The position numbers were made by a program, and so were the translations under genes. The notes under the pieces were generated by a model. That model did no database searches. It worked only from the letters and a program-made list of their open reading frames with translations, and was not told the origin of the DNA. From Bacillus sp. MYb209 (GTDB taxonomy: Bacteria; Bacillota; Bacilli; Bacillales; Bacillaceae_G), in assembly GCF_002975175.1 (NCBI RefSeq), contig NZ_PCNZ01000004.1, positions 310,001-374,000 on the forward strand: a DNA stretch of 64,000 nt, written 5' to 3'. Positions 17,913-27,096 of this stretch are shown here, piece after piece (position 1 is the stretch's first letter; the number at the start of each line of letters is the position of its first letter).

Positions 17913-18066
17913 TTTGGGTCCTACACGATATAAATAAAAAACTTATAATGATTATTTATTTCATACGTTCTAATATACTTATATTAAAATATAAATACAT
18001 ATCTTATATACTCTGAACTACATTACTCAACAGTTAAAACTTAATTTTTTATTGGGAGGATTTACA

Positions 18067-18864
18067 ATGAAATTATTAAAAATAAAACATATAATTCCTT
18101 TATCTGCGGCAGCCATTACATTCGTATGTAATCAAGGTGTAGCTGAGGCTTCCACCATTCATACAGTAAAAAAGAATGATACACTTTGGGGTATCAGTAA
18201 ACAATATGGAGTTTCAATACAATCTATTAAACAAGCAAATAATAAAGGAAACGATCAAACTTTTATTGGTGAACAGTTAAATATTCCAGGATCCATGAAA
18301 TCAAATGAGGTCACTGTTCATCAAAATGACAACCCTAAGAACATCTCTGGACAAATTATTTATCAAGTACAGCCGGGAGATTCATTAGAAACTATAGCAA
18401 AGCGTTACAATGTTACCGTTCAATCTATAAAACAAATTAACAATACAGTCGGAAACAAGCTTTATACAGGACAACATTTAAAAATTAATTCAAGTATTTC
18501 AGAAAAAGAAAAAGACTTAATGGCACGCTTAGTTACTGCTGAAGCAGGTGGCGAATCATATAAAGGAAAAGTGGCAGTGGCGAAAGTTATTTTAAATCGT
18601 GTAAATGCAAAAGGTTTTCCTAATACAATAACAGGCGTTATTTATGAACCTATTAAACACGGATATGCATTTACTCCTGTTACAGATGGAAGAATTAATC
18701 AGCCTGCAAGTGCAGAAGCAAAGATGGCAGTAGAAGAGGCTATCTCCACAAATGGAATACATTCTGATTGGCTTTATTTCTATAATCCGAAAACATCAAC
18801 AAGCAAATGGATTACTACACGTCAAACAGTAGCAGTCATAGGTAACCATGTCTTTGCTAAATAA
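18067..18864 (+). CDS. secreted LysM cell-wall hydrolase, SleB/CwlJ-like
   Basis: A 265-residue exported murein hydrolase. It has a signal peptide (about 1-28, ending VAEAS), two LysM peptidoglycan-binding repeats (about 30-73 with HTVKKNDTLWGISKQYGVS, and 98-142 with YQVQPGDSLETIAKRYNV), and a C-terminal SleB/CwlJ-type hydrolase_2 domain from about 155 (MARLVTAEAGGESYKGKVAV, with the catalytic Glu, then VILNRV and GYAFTPV). I start at the ATG at 18067 behind GGGAGG; the frame starting at 18052 overlaps that site. A PlcR box lies upstream, so it belongs to the PlcR virulence regulon rather than to spore germination. Confidence 0.9.
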   Translation: MKLLKIKHIIPLSAAAITFVCNQGVAEASTIHTVKKNDTLWGISKQYGVSIQSIKQANNKGNDQTFIGEQLNIPGSMKSNEVTVHQNDNPKNISGQIIYQVQPGDSLETIAKRYNVTVQSIKQINNTVGNKLYTGQHLKINSSISEKEKDLMARLVTAEAGGESYKGKVAVAKVILNRVNAKGFPNTITGVIYEPIKHGYAFTPVTDGRINQPASAEAKMAVEEAISTNGIHSDWLYFYNPKTSTSKWITTRQTVAVIGNHVFAK

Positions 18865-18903
18865 AGATACGTAATAAAACTATAATTAATTTCAAATTAT
18901 TAG

Positions 18904-18928
18904 CAGACCTCTTTACTTAAAAGGTCTG
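18904..18928 (+). terminator. terminator of the LysM/SleB gene
   Basis: CAGACCT / AGGTCTG stem followed by TTCTTTTT, about 40 bases after the stop. Nothing else is recognised in 18929-19156. Confidence 0.75.
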
Positions 18929-19156
18929 TTCTTTTTATATGTAAGCTTTTTATTAACCCTATGATAAAATGATTGTTTAAAAGTATCTCTCTTTTCAAAT
19001 AAAAAAACTGTTGTATCTCATTCACCATTTAGAGTAATTGAGAGAGCATCAAATCCACAACTATGACTTTATTAATACAAGCTATTTCTTAACTTCGTAA
19101 AATTGTTATACACTAGGAAAATAGCAAACAAACTATTCGGTAGCAGGTGAAAAAAT

Positions 19157-20494
19157 ATGTATGATATTACAATTATCGGTGCTGGAGTGAGTAGCATTTT
19201 TATGGCTTATACATTAGCCAAAAGCAACAAAAAGGTTTTAATTCTTGATAAAGGCAAATCGTTAGAACATCGAAATTGCTCTTTAGAACAAGGGGAAATA
19301 TGTAACTGTACTGCATGTGATAAATATTTCGGATTTGGTGGTTTAGGAAAGTCTGAAGGGAAATTTAATTATACAAACGGCTTTGGAGGCGAACTTGAGC
19401 AAAAAGTAGGTAAAGAAGGTTTTATGCACCTCATGGCTGAAGTAGATGAAATTCTATGTCAGTTTGGCGGAAGTTCAGTTTCAAAATATTCTACAGAAAA
19501 TTTAAATCTCACTAAGAGAGCTGAAGCGTGTGGTTTACAAATGTTAACAACGGAAGTAAGGCATCTGGGTACTAAACTTTCCAGCAGCATTTTTCAGCAA
19601 CTCTATGAATTTTTACTTACGAAAATAAATATTCAATTTCATATAGATGTACAACATATTATGAAACAGAAAGATCATTTCAAAATAGAAACAAACCAAG
19701 GAATAGTTCATTCTAAGCAACTAGTATTTGCAACTGGGCGCTCTGGGGCGGATTGGTTAAAAGAAATGTGTACTTCTCTAAATATTCCTCAGGAGCAAAC
19801 ACGTGTAGATTTAGGTATTAGAGTAGAAATGAAAGAACATCAATTACGTTCTATATTAAAGGATACTTTCGAAACGAAACTTTCTTATCAAAGCGAAAAT
19901 TTCACAGCTACTACTTACTGTATGAATCCAAAAGGACGCATTATTCGAAAGTACGAAGAAGGTTTAGTTATGCCTGACGGCCAAAATTTTCGAGAGCAAG
20001 GAACTGGCACTCCTAACTTAAATTTCACTTTATTTATCCCGCGCTATTTTCCAACTCTCAAAGAAGCAAATGTATACGCAAGTTCAATTATTAAAAGTAT
20101 TAACCAAGGACGAGATCGGATTATTATACAGCGCTTAGAGGACTTAATAAAGAAACAACCTACTACGGAAAAAGATATGAAACATAATCGTATACAACCT
20201 ACACTACACGGAGATTTTGGGGATTTGCACAAAGAAATCCCTCCATTATATATTGAAGGGCTCAAAGCATTTTTATTACGTTTAGAACAATTTACCGAAG
20301 AACCTATCGATCAAGATACTTTATTATATGGAATTGATGGAAAGTTCTATGCTCCTACGATAAAAATCAATAACCATTTTGAAACAAGTATGAATGGGCT
20401 ATTTTTAATTGGAGATTGTTCAGGCGTCACTCATTCATTATCTCAAGCAGCCGCAAGCGGTCTGTATGTTGGAAAATATTTATCAGGTATTTAA
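19157..20494 (+). CDS. FAD-dependent dehydrogenase (NAD(P)/FAD oxidoreductase)
   Basis: A 445-residue flavoprotein of the COG2509 type. The N-terminal dinucleotide-binding motif is IIGAGVSSIFMAYTLAKS with KVLILDKG at the end of the second strand; the C-terminal FAD-binding motif is NGLFLIGDCSGVTHSLSQAAASGLYVGKYL in two parts. Four cysteines in NCSLEQGEICNCTACD (about 36-51) might bind a metal or Fe-S cluster. Physiological substrate unknown. AGGTG lies ten bases before the ATG. Monocistronic. Confidence 0.8.
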   Translation: MYDITIIGAGVSSIFMAYTLAKSNKKVLILDKGKSLEHRNCSLEQGEICNCTACDKYFGFGGLGKSEGKFNYTNGFGGELEQKVGKEGFMHLMAEVDEILCQFGGSSVSKYSTENLNLTKRAEACGLQMLTTEVRHLGTKLSSSIFQQLYEFLLTKINIQFHIDVQHIMKQKDHFKIETNQGIVHSKQLVFATGRSGADWLKEMCTSLNIPQEQTRVDLGIRVEMKEHQLRSILKDTFETKLSYQSENFTATTYCMNPKGRIIRKYEEGLVMPDGQNFREQGTGTPNLNFTLFIPRYFPTLKEANVYASSIIKSINQGRDRIIIQRLEDLIKKQPTTEKDMKHNRIQPTLHGDFGDLHKEIPPLYIEGLKAFLLRLEQFTEEPIDQDTLLYGIDGKFYAPTIKINNHFETSMNGLFLIGDCSGVTHSLSQAAASGLYVGKYLSGI

Positions 20495-20644
20495 ACTCTT
20501 TAATTAAGATGCCAGTCAAATGTTTTAAGTTTCACCAACACTTTACTTATCTAATAATAGCTTTAACGAAATTATTATCCCTCCCCCGCTGATGATTAAC
20601 CCACAAAGAATCATGATTTTACGGGATATATTAAAAGCACATGA

Positions 20645-20674
20645 AAAACTACATTCTATATAGAATGTAGTTTT
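20645..20674 (+). terminator. hairpin with T-run downstream of the FAD dehydrogenase gene
   Basis: AAAACTACATTCTATATAGAATGTAGTTTT in full is a 15-bp inverted repeat without a real loop, followed by TTTTC. It lies 150 bases after the gene. The rest of 20495-21045 holds only short AT-rich frames. Confidence 0.55.
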
Positions 20675-21045
20675 CTACTAATTAATATAACCGTTTACTT
20701 TAAATTAACTTTTTGAAAATTCTAACCGATTAAATGTCAATAGTTTAAAAATCATCTATTCATTTCCACTTTCATTTGTTCGATATTTTGTAACATCATC
20801 ATAGTGTTTAATATGTTAGGATGTCTATAAGTCACTTTCACTACAACAACTATGACTTTTTCTGCTCCGTTTCTAAAAAAATTAGATTTATGTTACTTCG
20901 CTTTAAAATTCCCCATTGTATATATATGAACACTTCAAATTATTACCTTTAGAAAACATAATCTAAATGGTTCATTACACTCTAATAGTTATAAAAATAT
21001 AATATATAACTCTAGTTAAATAAATTAGATAAAGAAGGTGTAAAA

Positions 21046-22965
21046 ATGAAGAATAAAATAAATTTACAAATGCAAAATATAAGCTTTGTTTTAATAATTG
21101 CTTTAGCAGTATGGTTAAAAACATATCTTATTACGCGATTCAGTTTTGATTTGAAAATTGAGTCTTCTACACAAGAGCTTATTTTGTTTATTAGCCCTCT
21201 AGCTGCATCATTAGCATTTGTTGGACTAGCATTATTTGCAACTGGTGAAAAACGAAATTATATAGCGCTATGTATTAATTTCTTATTAACTATAGTTCTC
21301 GTTGGAAATGTAATGTTCTATGATTTTTATAGCGATTTTGTTACTTTGCCAGTACTTGGGCAAACATCTAACTTTACACAGTTAGGCGGCAGTATTAAAG
21401 AAATATTAAACTACAAAATTATACTCGCATTCGTAGATATTATTTTCTTCTTTATTTTGTTAAAGAAGAGATCAATAGTCTTTAAAACAGGACGTGTAAC
21501 TCATTCTGCACGCTTGTTATATTTTCTCTTAACAATTGCTGTATTTTTTGCGAATCTAAATCTTGCAGAAAAAGAGCGACCTGAATTATTAACGAGATCC
21601 TTCGACCGAGTAATGCTTGTTAAAAATTTAGGACTATATACTCATCAAGTATATGATTTAACACTGCAAGTAAAAGCAGGATCACAAAAGGCTCTTGCTG
21701 ATAGTAGTAAATTACAAGAAACTGAAAACTACGTAAAAGCAAACCAAAGTGAACCAAATCCTAATATGTTTGGTGCAGCGAAAGGAAAAAACGTAATTGT
21801 CGTTACTCTTGAATCCTTACAAACCTTTTTAATAGGTGCATCCGTCAATGGTCAAGAAGTTACACCGTTCTTGAATGAATTCATAAATGAAAGCTATTAC
21901 TTTGATAACTTTTCCCACCAAACTGGTCAAGGAAAAACATCAGATTCTGAATTTCTAATAGATACATCGTTGTATCCATTAAATCGAGGAGCTGTATTCT
22001 TCACGCACGGTAACAACGATTATACTGCGACTCCAGAAATTTTACGTCAGCAAGGCTATTTCACTACTGTATTCCATGCGAATAACGCAACATTTTGGAA
22101 TCGTAATATCATGTACTCTGCTCTTGGTTATGATCGTTACTACAATGAACTAGATTACAAGATTACGCCAGAAACAAATTTAAATTGGGGATTAAAAGAT
22201 ATCGAATACTTTGATCAATCAGTAGACATATTAAAAACAATTGATCAACCATTTTATGCTCGTTTCCTCACTTTAACAAACCATTATCCATTTACGTATG
22301 ATGAAGATACAAAATTCATTGAACCATATAACTCTGGTAATGGCGTATTTGATCGTTACATCGTAACAGCTCGTTACTTAGACGAATCAATTAAAAACTT
22401 TATTGAGCGTTTAAAAGCTGAGGGGCTTTATGATGATTCTATTATTGTGTTATACGGTGATCATTATGGCATTTCCGAAAAACATAATCGCGCAATGGCG
22501 CAGTTTTTAGAAAAAGATCAAATAACAGAATTTGATACTTTAAATTTACAACGTACACCTTTATATATTCATGTCCCTGGACAAAAAGAAGGTCAAACCA
22601 TTTCAAAGCCTACTGGACAAATCGATATGAAACCTACTATTCTAAATTTATTAGGGGTTGATACTACTAACGATATCCGTTTTGGTCATGATATGTTTTC
22701 AGATGAATATAACGGATTTGTTGTTTTCCGTGATGGTAGCTTCGTTACAGACAAGTATGCATATACAAATCATACTTTTTATAATCGAGAAACAGGTGAG
22801 GTTGTAGATTTACCAAAAAAAGAAGCTCAAGAAATGATTAACCGTGCACAAAATGAATTACGAATGTCTGACAAAATTATTGAAGGCGATTTATTACGTT
22901 TCTCAGAAAGTAATAAAATTAAAACTGGAGAAGTAAAAACTAAAATTAAAGAAACTGAAAAATAA
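21046..22965 (+). CDS. lipoteichoic acid synthase family protein (LtaS-like)
   Basis: A 639-residue membrane enzyme that polymerises glycerol phosphate from phosphatidylglycerol outside the cell. Five membrane segments occupy about 10-190; a linker leads to a sulfatase-like extracellular domain from about 245 to 600. The metal-site Glu is in VVTLESLQ, the nucleophile Thr is near 298 in GQGKTSDSEF, and HAN, FLTLTNHYPF and LYGDHYG complete the active site. cereus-group genomes have several LtaS paralogues; which one this is cannot be told here. GAAGGTG lies before the ATG, and it has its own terminator. Confidence 0.93.
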   Translation: MKNKINLQMQNISFVLIIALAVWLKTYLITRFSFDLKIESSTQELILFISPLAASLAFVGLALFATGEKRNYIALCINFLLTIVLVGNVMFYDFYSDFVTLPVLGQTSNFTQLGGSIKEILNYKIILAFVDIIFFFILLKKRSIVFKTGRVTHSARLLYFLLTIAVFFANLNLAEKERPELLTRSFDRVMLVKNLGLYTHQVYDLTLQVKAGSQKALADSSKLQETENYVKANQSEPNPNMFGAAKGKNVIVVTLESLQTFLIGASVNGQEVTPFLNEFINESYYFDNFSHQTGQGKTSDSEFLIDTSLYPLNRGAVFFTHGNNDYTATPEILRQQGYFTTVFHANNATFWNRNIMYSALGYDRYYNELDYKITPETNLNWGLKDIEYFDQSVDILKTIDQPFYARFLTLTNHYPFTYDEDTKFIEPYNSGNGVFDRYIVTARYLDESIKNFIERLKAEGLYDDSIIVLYGDHYGISEKHNRAMAQFLEKDQITEFDTLNLQRTPLYIHVPGQKEGQTISKPTGQIDMKPTILNLLGVDTTNDIRFGHDMFSDEYNGFVVFRDGSFVTDKYAYTNHTFYNRETGEVVDLPKKEAQEMINRAQNELRMSDKIIEGDLLRFSESNKIKTGEVKTKIKETEK

Positions 22966-22979
22966 TCTATATATGCGAA

Positions 22980-23010
22980 GGGAGCAACTAACTACAGTTG
23001 CTCCCTTTTT
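22980..23010 (+). terminator. terminator of the ltaS-like gene
   Basis: GGGAGCAACT / AGTTGCTCCC perfect 10-bp stem followed by TTTTT. A near-identical stem recurs after mutL at 27006-27042. Confidence 0.9.
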
Positions 23011-23129
23011 ACTCTCTTATAACACATGATGCAATTTAATATTAAAAAAGACCTGACATATTATACAGATGTAAACAAAAAACAACTCCAAAATCAACTT
23101 TCATTGTATATTTTGGAGTTACTTTACGT

Positions 23130-25913
23130 TTATTCTATGATTGTTTCTAAAGATAAATCTGTATAGGAATTATCCTCACCTATATTCAAGATTACTTCAC
23201 ATTGACGTAATCTCAATTCAAAGAGCTTTATAGGATCATGATAAACTTCAGGGTTTGATTTCATTTTATGCAGCTTATCTTGTTTTTCTTTTATTTCTAA
23301 ATGAGTATTTTCTATAGCTTGCTCCAACGCACCAAATGGATTTCTAAAGAACATATTAATATCCCGCTCTTGTGTGTTTTCAAACAGCTCAAATTGCAAG
23401 AAAAACTTCTTCATAATAGAAGCCGTTACATCGGTATAATCTTCATTTTCTAAATACTGTTTGTATTTGTTATATAGCATAGCTTTATTTTTAGGAAGAA
23501 CTCCAAATAATTTACCGGCACTTTTCAGTAAAAATTGTGCTGGTGTAAATCGGCGTAAAATATTTACTTCTTCCATTTGTATTCTAGTTGTCATTCTATC
23601 AGTATCTCTGCGCCAATCATCAATTACTTTAAAGTCACATTCTAACTGTATTCGATTTTCTCCAAATAAAGAATTAAGTCCTTCACTGGTTTCTTCTAAG
23701 TACAATTGACTTTGAAGGAGCTCGTTATTAGAAGTCGCAATCCAATTTTGCATAGAGCGAGCAAGATTAGGTAATACAGTTTGTTCTAGATATTGTTGCA
23801 CTCTTTCATTCATCGCTGTGTTTAGTTCAATATCAATGTGACCAAAATCGCTTTCTTCACTAATTAAATCGGAACAACTCTGCAATAGTTTCGGAATATG
23901 TTCTGTAAGATCATTAGTAATTTCGTTTTTCATTGTACGATATGATTCTGTAATTAAATGAATTTTGTCCTTCTCAAAAGCAGTAAGGTTATTAATACAA
24001 CCATTTAGTTTAACTAACATATCTTCATTCCAATTAATAGAATCCACTAGATTGTTTTCCCTCTCGACGCGTTTATCCAAAAGATATGTAATTGTTTTTC
24101 GAATGAAAAACAATAGCTTTTCATTACGTTCTGCATCGATATTTTTATGGTTAAAGTTAAAATGAATAAACTCAGTTAAATCGTTTAGTTGTTTACTATT
24201 TGTATATAACGAAGAATAAGGGAAAATTCTTGCATTAGGGAAATATGTATTTATTCTCACTTGCGTATCTTGTACAACTCTTTTTGCTTCTGCTTCATTG
24301 TAAATATTATCGATTTTATTTAATAAGAAATGAACTTGTAGATTTGGTGTATGTTCTTGAATACTTAATAGAATGTCACGTTCTTTGTCAGTAAAAGGTG
24401 AATCCGCATTCAATACGAATAATAATTCATCTGTAGAATTTAAATATTCAAATACCTCATCTTTCGCGTCATTGTTCCTATTAAAGCTAGGTGTAACAAC
24501 GAATGTAAGTTTGTTTTTACTTAAAAATCTGCATGGTAATTTAAATTCAACACAAGCTCTATCTCTATATGTTTGACGGTGTAGAGACATCATGTTATGG
24601 AAATCAGAGAAATTCTCAGTTGTTGTAATTTCCGAATCTGTTATAGCGTTAATTTCTGTATAAGCGTCATTTTTAAAAACAACTACATTTGAGATTGAGT
24701 TTTCTAATATATTTTCTCCTAAAATAGAGTTAATAAATGAAGCTTTTCCGTTTCCTGAAGTTCCAGTTACTAATAGGCGATTTGTTCTTAAATCTGCAAG
24801 CTCGCCAACTAACCAGCTAAATCGGTGACCCATTTCTAAATCATATTCTTGTGCCCACCCTGTAATAGATTCAAAAAGATGTAAACTATACTCTAAACCA
24901 TTCACATGATTAATAGAATATGACAGTAGGTTTTCCGCATATTTTATATCCGCTGAATCTATTTTGGAAGGAAAAATCTCATCCCATGCCAATACTGCTG
25001 CAGATGGAAATACAGCATGAGAGGGATTGACTACCTTTAACCAATTTGTTAACAGATTTGGAATAATATCGTGTAATTGTCTAAGCATATATTGACCTTG
25101 AATTAATTCAAAGTATGTTTCTTCGTAAAGAGAAGAAATTTCGTCCCATATATCGGACGAATGTATTTCGATATGTATGAAAAATTCATTTATTGTGTTG
25201 AGCCATAATAAGTAATTTTGTTCATCTTTATAGCTGTGCCAAAGTGATGAAACAATTTGCGTAAATTGTACTTGATCTACATTATTTAATGTAACTAATA
25301 CTTTATAAAAATAGTCTGGTGAAATATTTTTAGTAAATCCTTTATCGATATATTCTTTTAGAACCTCAAACCACGGATAAGATTCTGTTCGAATTAACTC
25401 GTTCACAGCAAGCTCTACTGCACTATCAAAATCTTGCTGTTCTTCATAAAAGGAACGTGCAATTGTTGTGACGTTTGGATAATCGGGATTTAAAGAAACC
25501 GCTTCTTTTATAACAGCGAAAGCTGAATCAAAATTATTTTGCTCGATGTAAAGAGACAGTAATTGCAGTACAATTTCGGTCATCAGTATTTTGTTATCAG
25601 TAGTAATGGAAGTATACACGTTTTCAGCAACTGATAATTGGTTAAGTTCGAAGTAAGCATCCGCAATATTTTTTTGTGCCCATGGTGCTAATTCATTACT
25701 AACTTTCTCCCATTTAAAAATAGCTGCTTCAAAATCTTGATGGTGATAATAAAATTCACCTTGTGCAAAACGAATATAAGATCCATCGGAAATCTCATTT
25801 TTTTCTTCGTTTAAATAAGCTTCTCCAAGTACTTGAAGAGGTGGATGTGTTTCATTCTCCATTAGGAATGTTTCATAATACACCTTTTTTATTAATTGTT
25901 TTTCTAATCTCAT
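23130..25913 (-). CDS. TPR-dynamin-like protein with degenerate GTPase site
   Basis: A 927-residue cytosolic-looking protein of unknown function. Helical TPR-like repeats fill about 45-190 (FYYHHQDFEAAIFKWEKV, DAYFELNQLSVAENVY, LYIEQNNFDSAFAVIKEA), a further helical region runs to 380, then a dynamin-like GTPase domain at about 383-590 and a helical, coiled-coil C-terminus to the end. The G1 loop is GTSGNGKAS, with Ala where the Mg-binding Ser/Thr belongs. The G3 strand reads FVVTPSFN, without the DxxG Asp and Gly. G4 NKID at about 532 is intact. I start at 25913 behind GGGGG; an ATG at 25961 is possible but overlaps a TTGACA. Monocistronic. Either an inactive GTPase scaffold or an atypical one. 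Confidence 0.75.
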   Translation of the reverse strand: MRLEKQLIKKVYYETFLMENETHPPLQVLGEAYLNEEKNEISDGSYIRFAQGEFYYHHQDFEAAIFKWEKVSNELAPWAQKNIADAYFELNQLSVAENVYTSITTDNKILMTEIVLQLLSLYIEQNNFDSAFAVIKEAVSLNPDYPNVTTIARSFYEEQQDFDSAVELAVNELIRTESYPWFEVLKEYIDKGFTKNISPDYFYKVLVTLNNVDQVQFTQIVSSLWHSYKDEQNYLLWLNTINEFFIHIEIHSSDIWDEISSLYEETYFELIQGQYMLRQLHDIIPNLLTNWLKVVNPSHAVFPSAAVLAWDEIFPSKIDSADIKYAENLLSYSINHVNGLEYSLHLFESITGWAQEYDLEMGHRFSWLVGELADLRTNRLLVTGTSGNGKASFINSILGENILENSISNVVVFKNDAYTEINAITDSEITTTENFSDFHNMMSLHRQTYRDRACVEFKLPCRFLSKNKLTFVVTPSFNRNNDAKDEVFEYLNSTDELLFVLNADSPFTDKERDILLSIQEHTPNLQVHFLLNKIDNIYNEAEAKRVVQDTQVRINTYFPNARIFPYSSLYTNSKQLNDLTEFIHFNFNHKNIDAERNEKLLFFIRKTITYLLDKRVERENNLVDSINWNEDMLVKLNGCINNLTAFEKDKIHLITESYRTMKNEITNDLTEHIPKLLQSCSDLISEESDFGHIDIELNTAMNERVQQYLEQTVLPNLARSMQNWIATSNNELLQSQLYLEETSEGLNSLFGENRIQLECDFKVIDDWRRDTDRMTTRIQMEEVNILRRFTPAQFLLKSAGKLFGVLPKNKAMLYNKYKQYLENEDYTDVTASIMKKFFLQFELFENTQERDINMFFRNPFGALEQAIENTHLEIKEKQDKLHKMKSNPEVYHDPIKLFELRLRQCEVILNIGEDNSYTDLSLETIIE

Positions 25914-26109
25914 CTTTTCCCCCACTATATCTTGAAAAATACATTTTTCTCCATATGTCAATACTTTTTTTGTATGTATGCTTTTTATCTTAACAAAGAA
26001 TTCCTTTTGGAAAATTTCATTTTCCTTTCATTTTTCAAGTAAGATTGAATTTTTATGAGAAAAGTTTCAGTTTTTTTTCAATTCCCTTTCAGTTGTGAGA
26101 CAACATTAA

Positions 26110-26165
26110 ATGTTCCTAATAGCTTAATACGAGTATACTATACTACATTAAATTATTAGGAACAT
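26110..26165. repeat. 12-bp perfect inverted repeat, extended hairpin
   Basis: ATGTTCCTAATA (26110-26121) and TATTAGGAACAT (26154-26165) are perfect inverted repeats; after two mismatches five more bases pair (TTAAT/ATTAA). The right arm touches the end of the transposase remnant. No T-run follows on either strand, so it is not an ordinary terminator. It may be the end structure of a lost element. Confidence 0.7.
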
Positions 26166-26167
26166 CA

Positions 26168-26391
26168 CATATAGAGTACATTATAAAAACAATCTATAAT
26201 GAATATGTATGCGACGTTTGCTTCGCTGATAAATAAAAGAACCCACCAAATAATGGTTGTTAGATGAACCGAGATGCCACGTCTCTTCAGAATTTCAGAT
26301 ACATCACGACAACTTAAAAAACAACAATAGTATTCAACGGCTATCAATACAATATCTTTCTCGAATTGTTTCCTTTAAAATATTTCAGCAT
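26168..26391 (-). pseudogene. IS6-family (IS431/IS240-like) transposase remnant
   Basis: The N-terminal end of an IS6-type transposase. From the ATG at 26391, MLKYFKG runs to a one-base frameshift and continues in another frame as KQFEKDIVLIAVEYYCCF, then LSCRDVSEILKRRGISVH and LTTIIWWV. This follows the IS431-type start (YF-KQF-KDV-VAVGYY, LSYRDVSEIL-ERG-VH-TT-RWV). After that the similarity stops and the frame ends at 26165. The DDE catalytic core is absent, so it is inactive. IS6-family elements are common in the cereus group. Confidence 0.75.
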
Positions 26392-26500
26392 TTATGTAAT
26401 TAAATTCTATTAACCTATATAAATAACTAGTCCAAAAAAATATATATGCATATCATGTTATAGTAAAGAATTTAGGAAATCCTAAAAAGGAGGCATTTTC

Positions 26501-26686
26501 ATGTTTGAAGATAAATCTAAAATAAATTACCCATATGAATTTACCGAAACTACAACAATCCCCATAAAAAACCCAGTTTATAAACAATACAAAAACGGCA
26601 CAGGTACACATAATTTCCCAATAACAAAACATTACAAAGAAAAAGTTCTATATACCGAAAAAATAAATAATAACAAACATAAATAA
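26501..26686 (+). CDS. small hydrophilic protein of unknown function
   Basis: A 61-residue protein with a strong AAAAAGGAGG ribosome binding site ten bases before the ATG, which is the main reason to believe it. It is rich in Thr, Lys, Asn and Tyr (YEFTETTTIPIKNPVYKQY), has no membrane segment, and matches nothing I recognise. It stands alone between the IS remnant and a long hairpin. Confidence 0.5.
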   Translation: MFEDKSKINYPYEFTETTTIPIKNPVYKQYKNGTGTHNFPITKHYKEKVLYTEKINNNKHK

Positions 26687-26760
26687 TTCTATAGAGCATC
26701 ATTGCGACCATGCACAGTTACGATTTAAGTAGTGTCTAAATCTTGATTTTACAGCTCACA

Positions 26761-26811
26761 CACCCTTTAAAAAGGAGAGTTTACTGGAAAACTTTCCTTT
26801 TTAAAGGTGCT
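26761..26811. repeat. long imperfect hairpin
   Basis: CACCCTTTAAAAAGGAGAGTT pairs with AACTTTCCTTTTTAAAGGTG through about 20 bp with one bulge and one mismatch and a seven-base loop. It may terminate the 61-residue gene, though the T-run after it is poor. The remaining bases of 26687-27005 show nothing further. Confidence 0.6.
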
Positions 26812-27005
26812 GATATACCGCGCTCTTTTTATTCTTAGTAGGATTTGATAACAGGATAAAGTAACCATAGCCAAGAAAGTAATTCCTTCAAAAATGAATA
26901 CATACTAAAAAACAACATACCGTTATAACCTCTTAAATACTCTTTCCAATTCTTATTTCAAAACTAAACTGCTTCACACTCATTGAACAATAACAAATCT
27001 ACATA

Positions 27006-27042
27006 AAAAAAGAGAGCAACTAATTACTGTTGCTCCCTTTTT
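27006..27042 (-). terminator. terminator of mutSL
   Basis: GAGCAAC / GTTGCTC stem continued by A-T pairs after one mismatch, with a T-run on the minus strand, 55 bases after the mutL stop. Confidence 0.8.
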
Positions 27043-27096
27043 AATCTAACTTTATCTTTATTAAATCCAAAACATTTTAGAAAAAAGCAATTTCCC

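Noticed and set aside
20543-20614. A 23-codon minus-strand frame reading MILCGLIISGGGIIISLKLL, like the last helix of a membrane transporter.
   Set aside because: No ribosome site, no upstream homologous sequence beyond a terminator, too short to support a pseudogene call.
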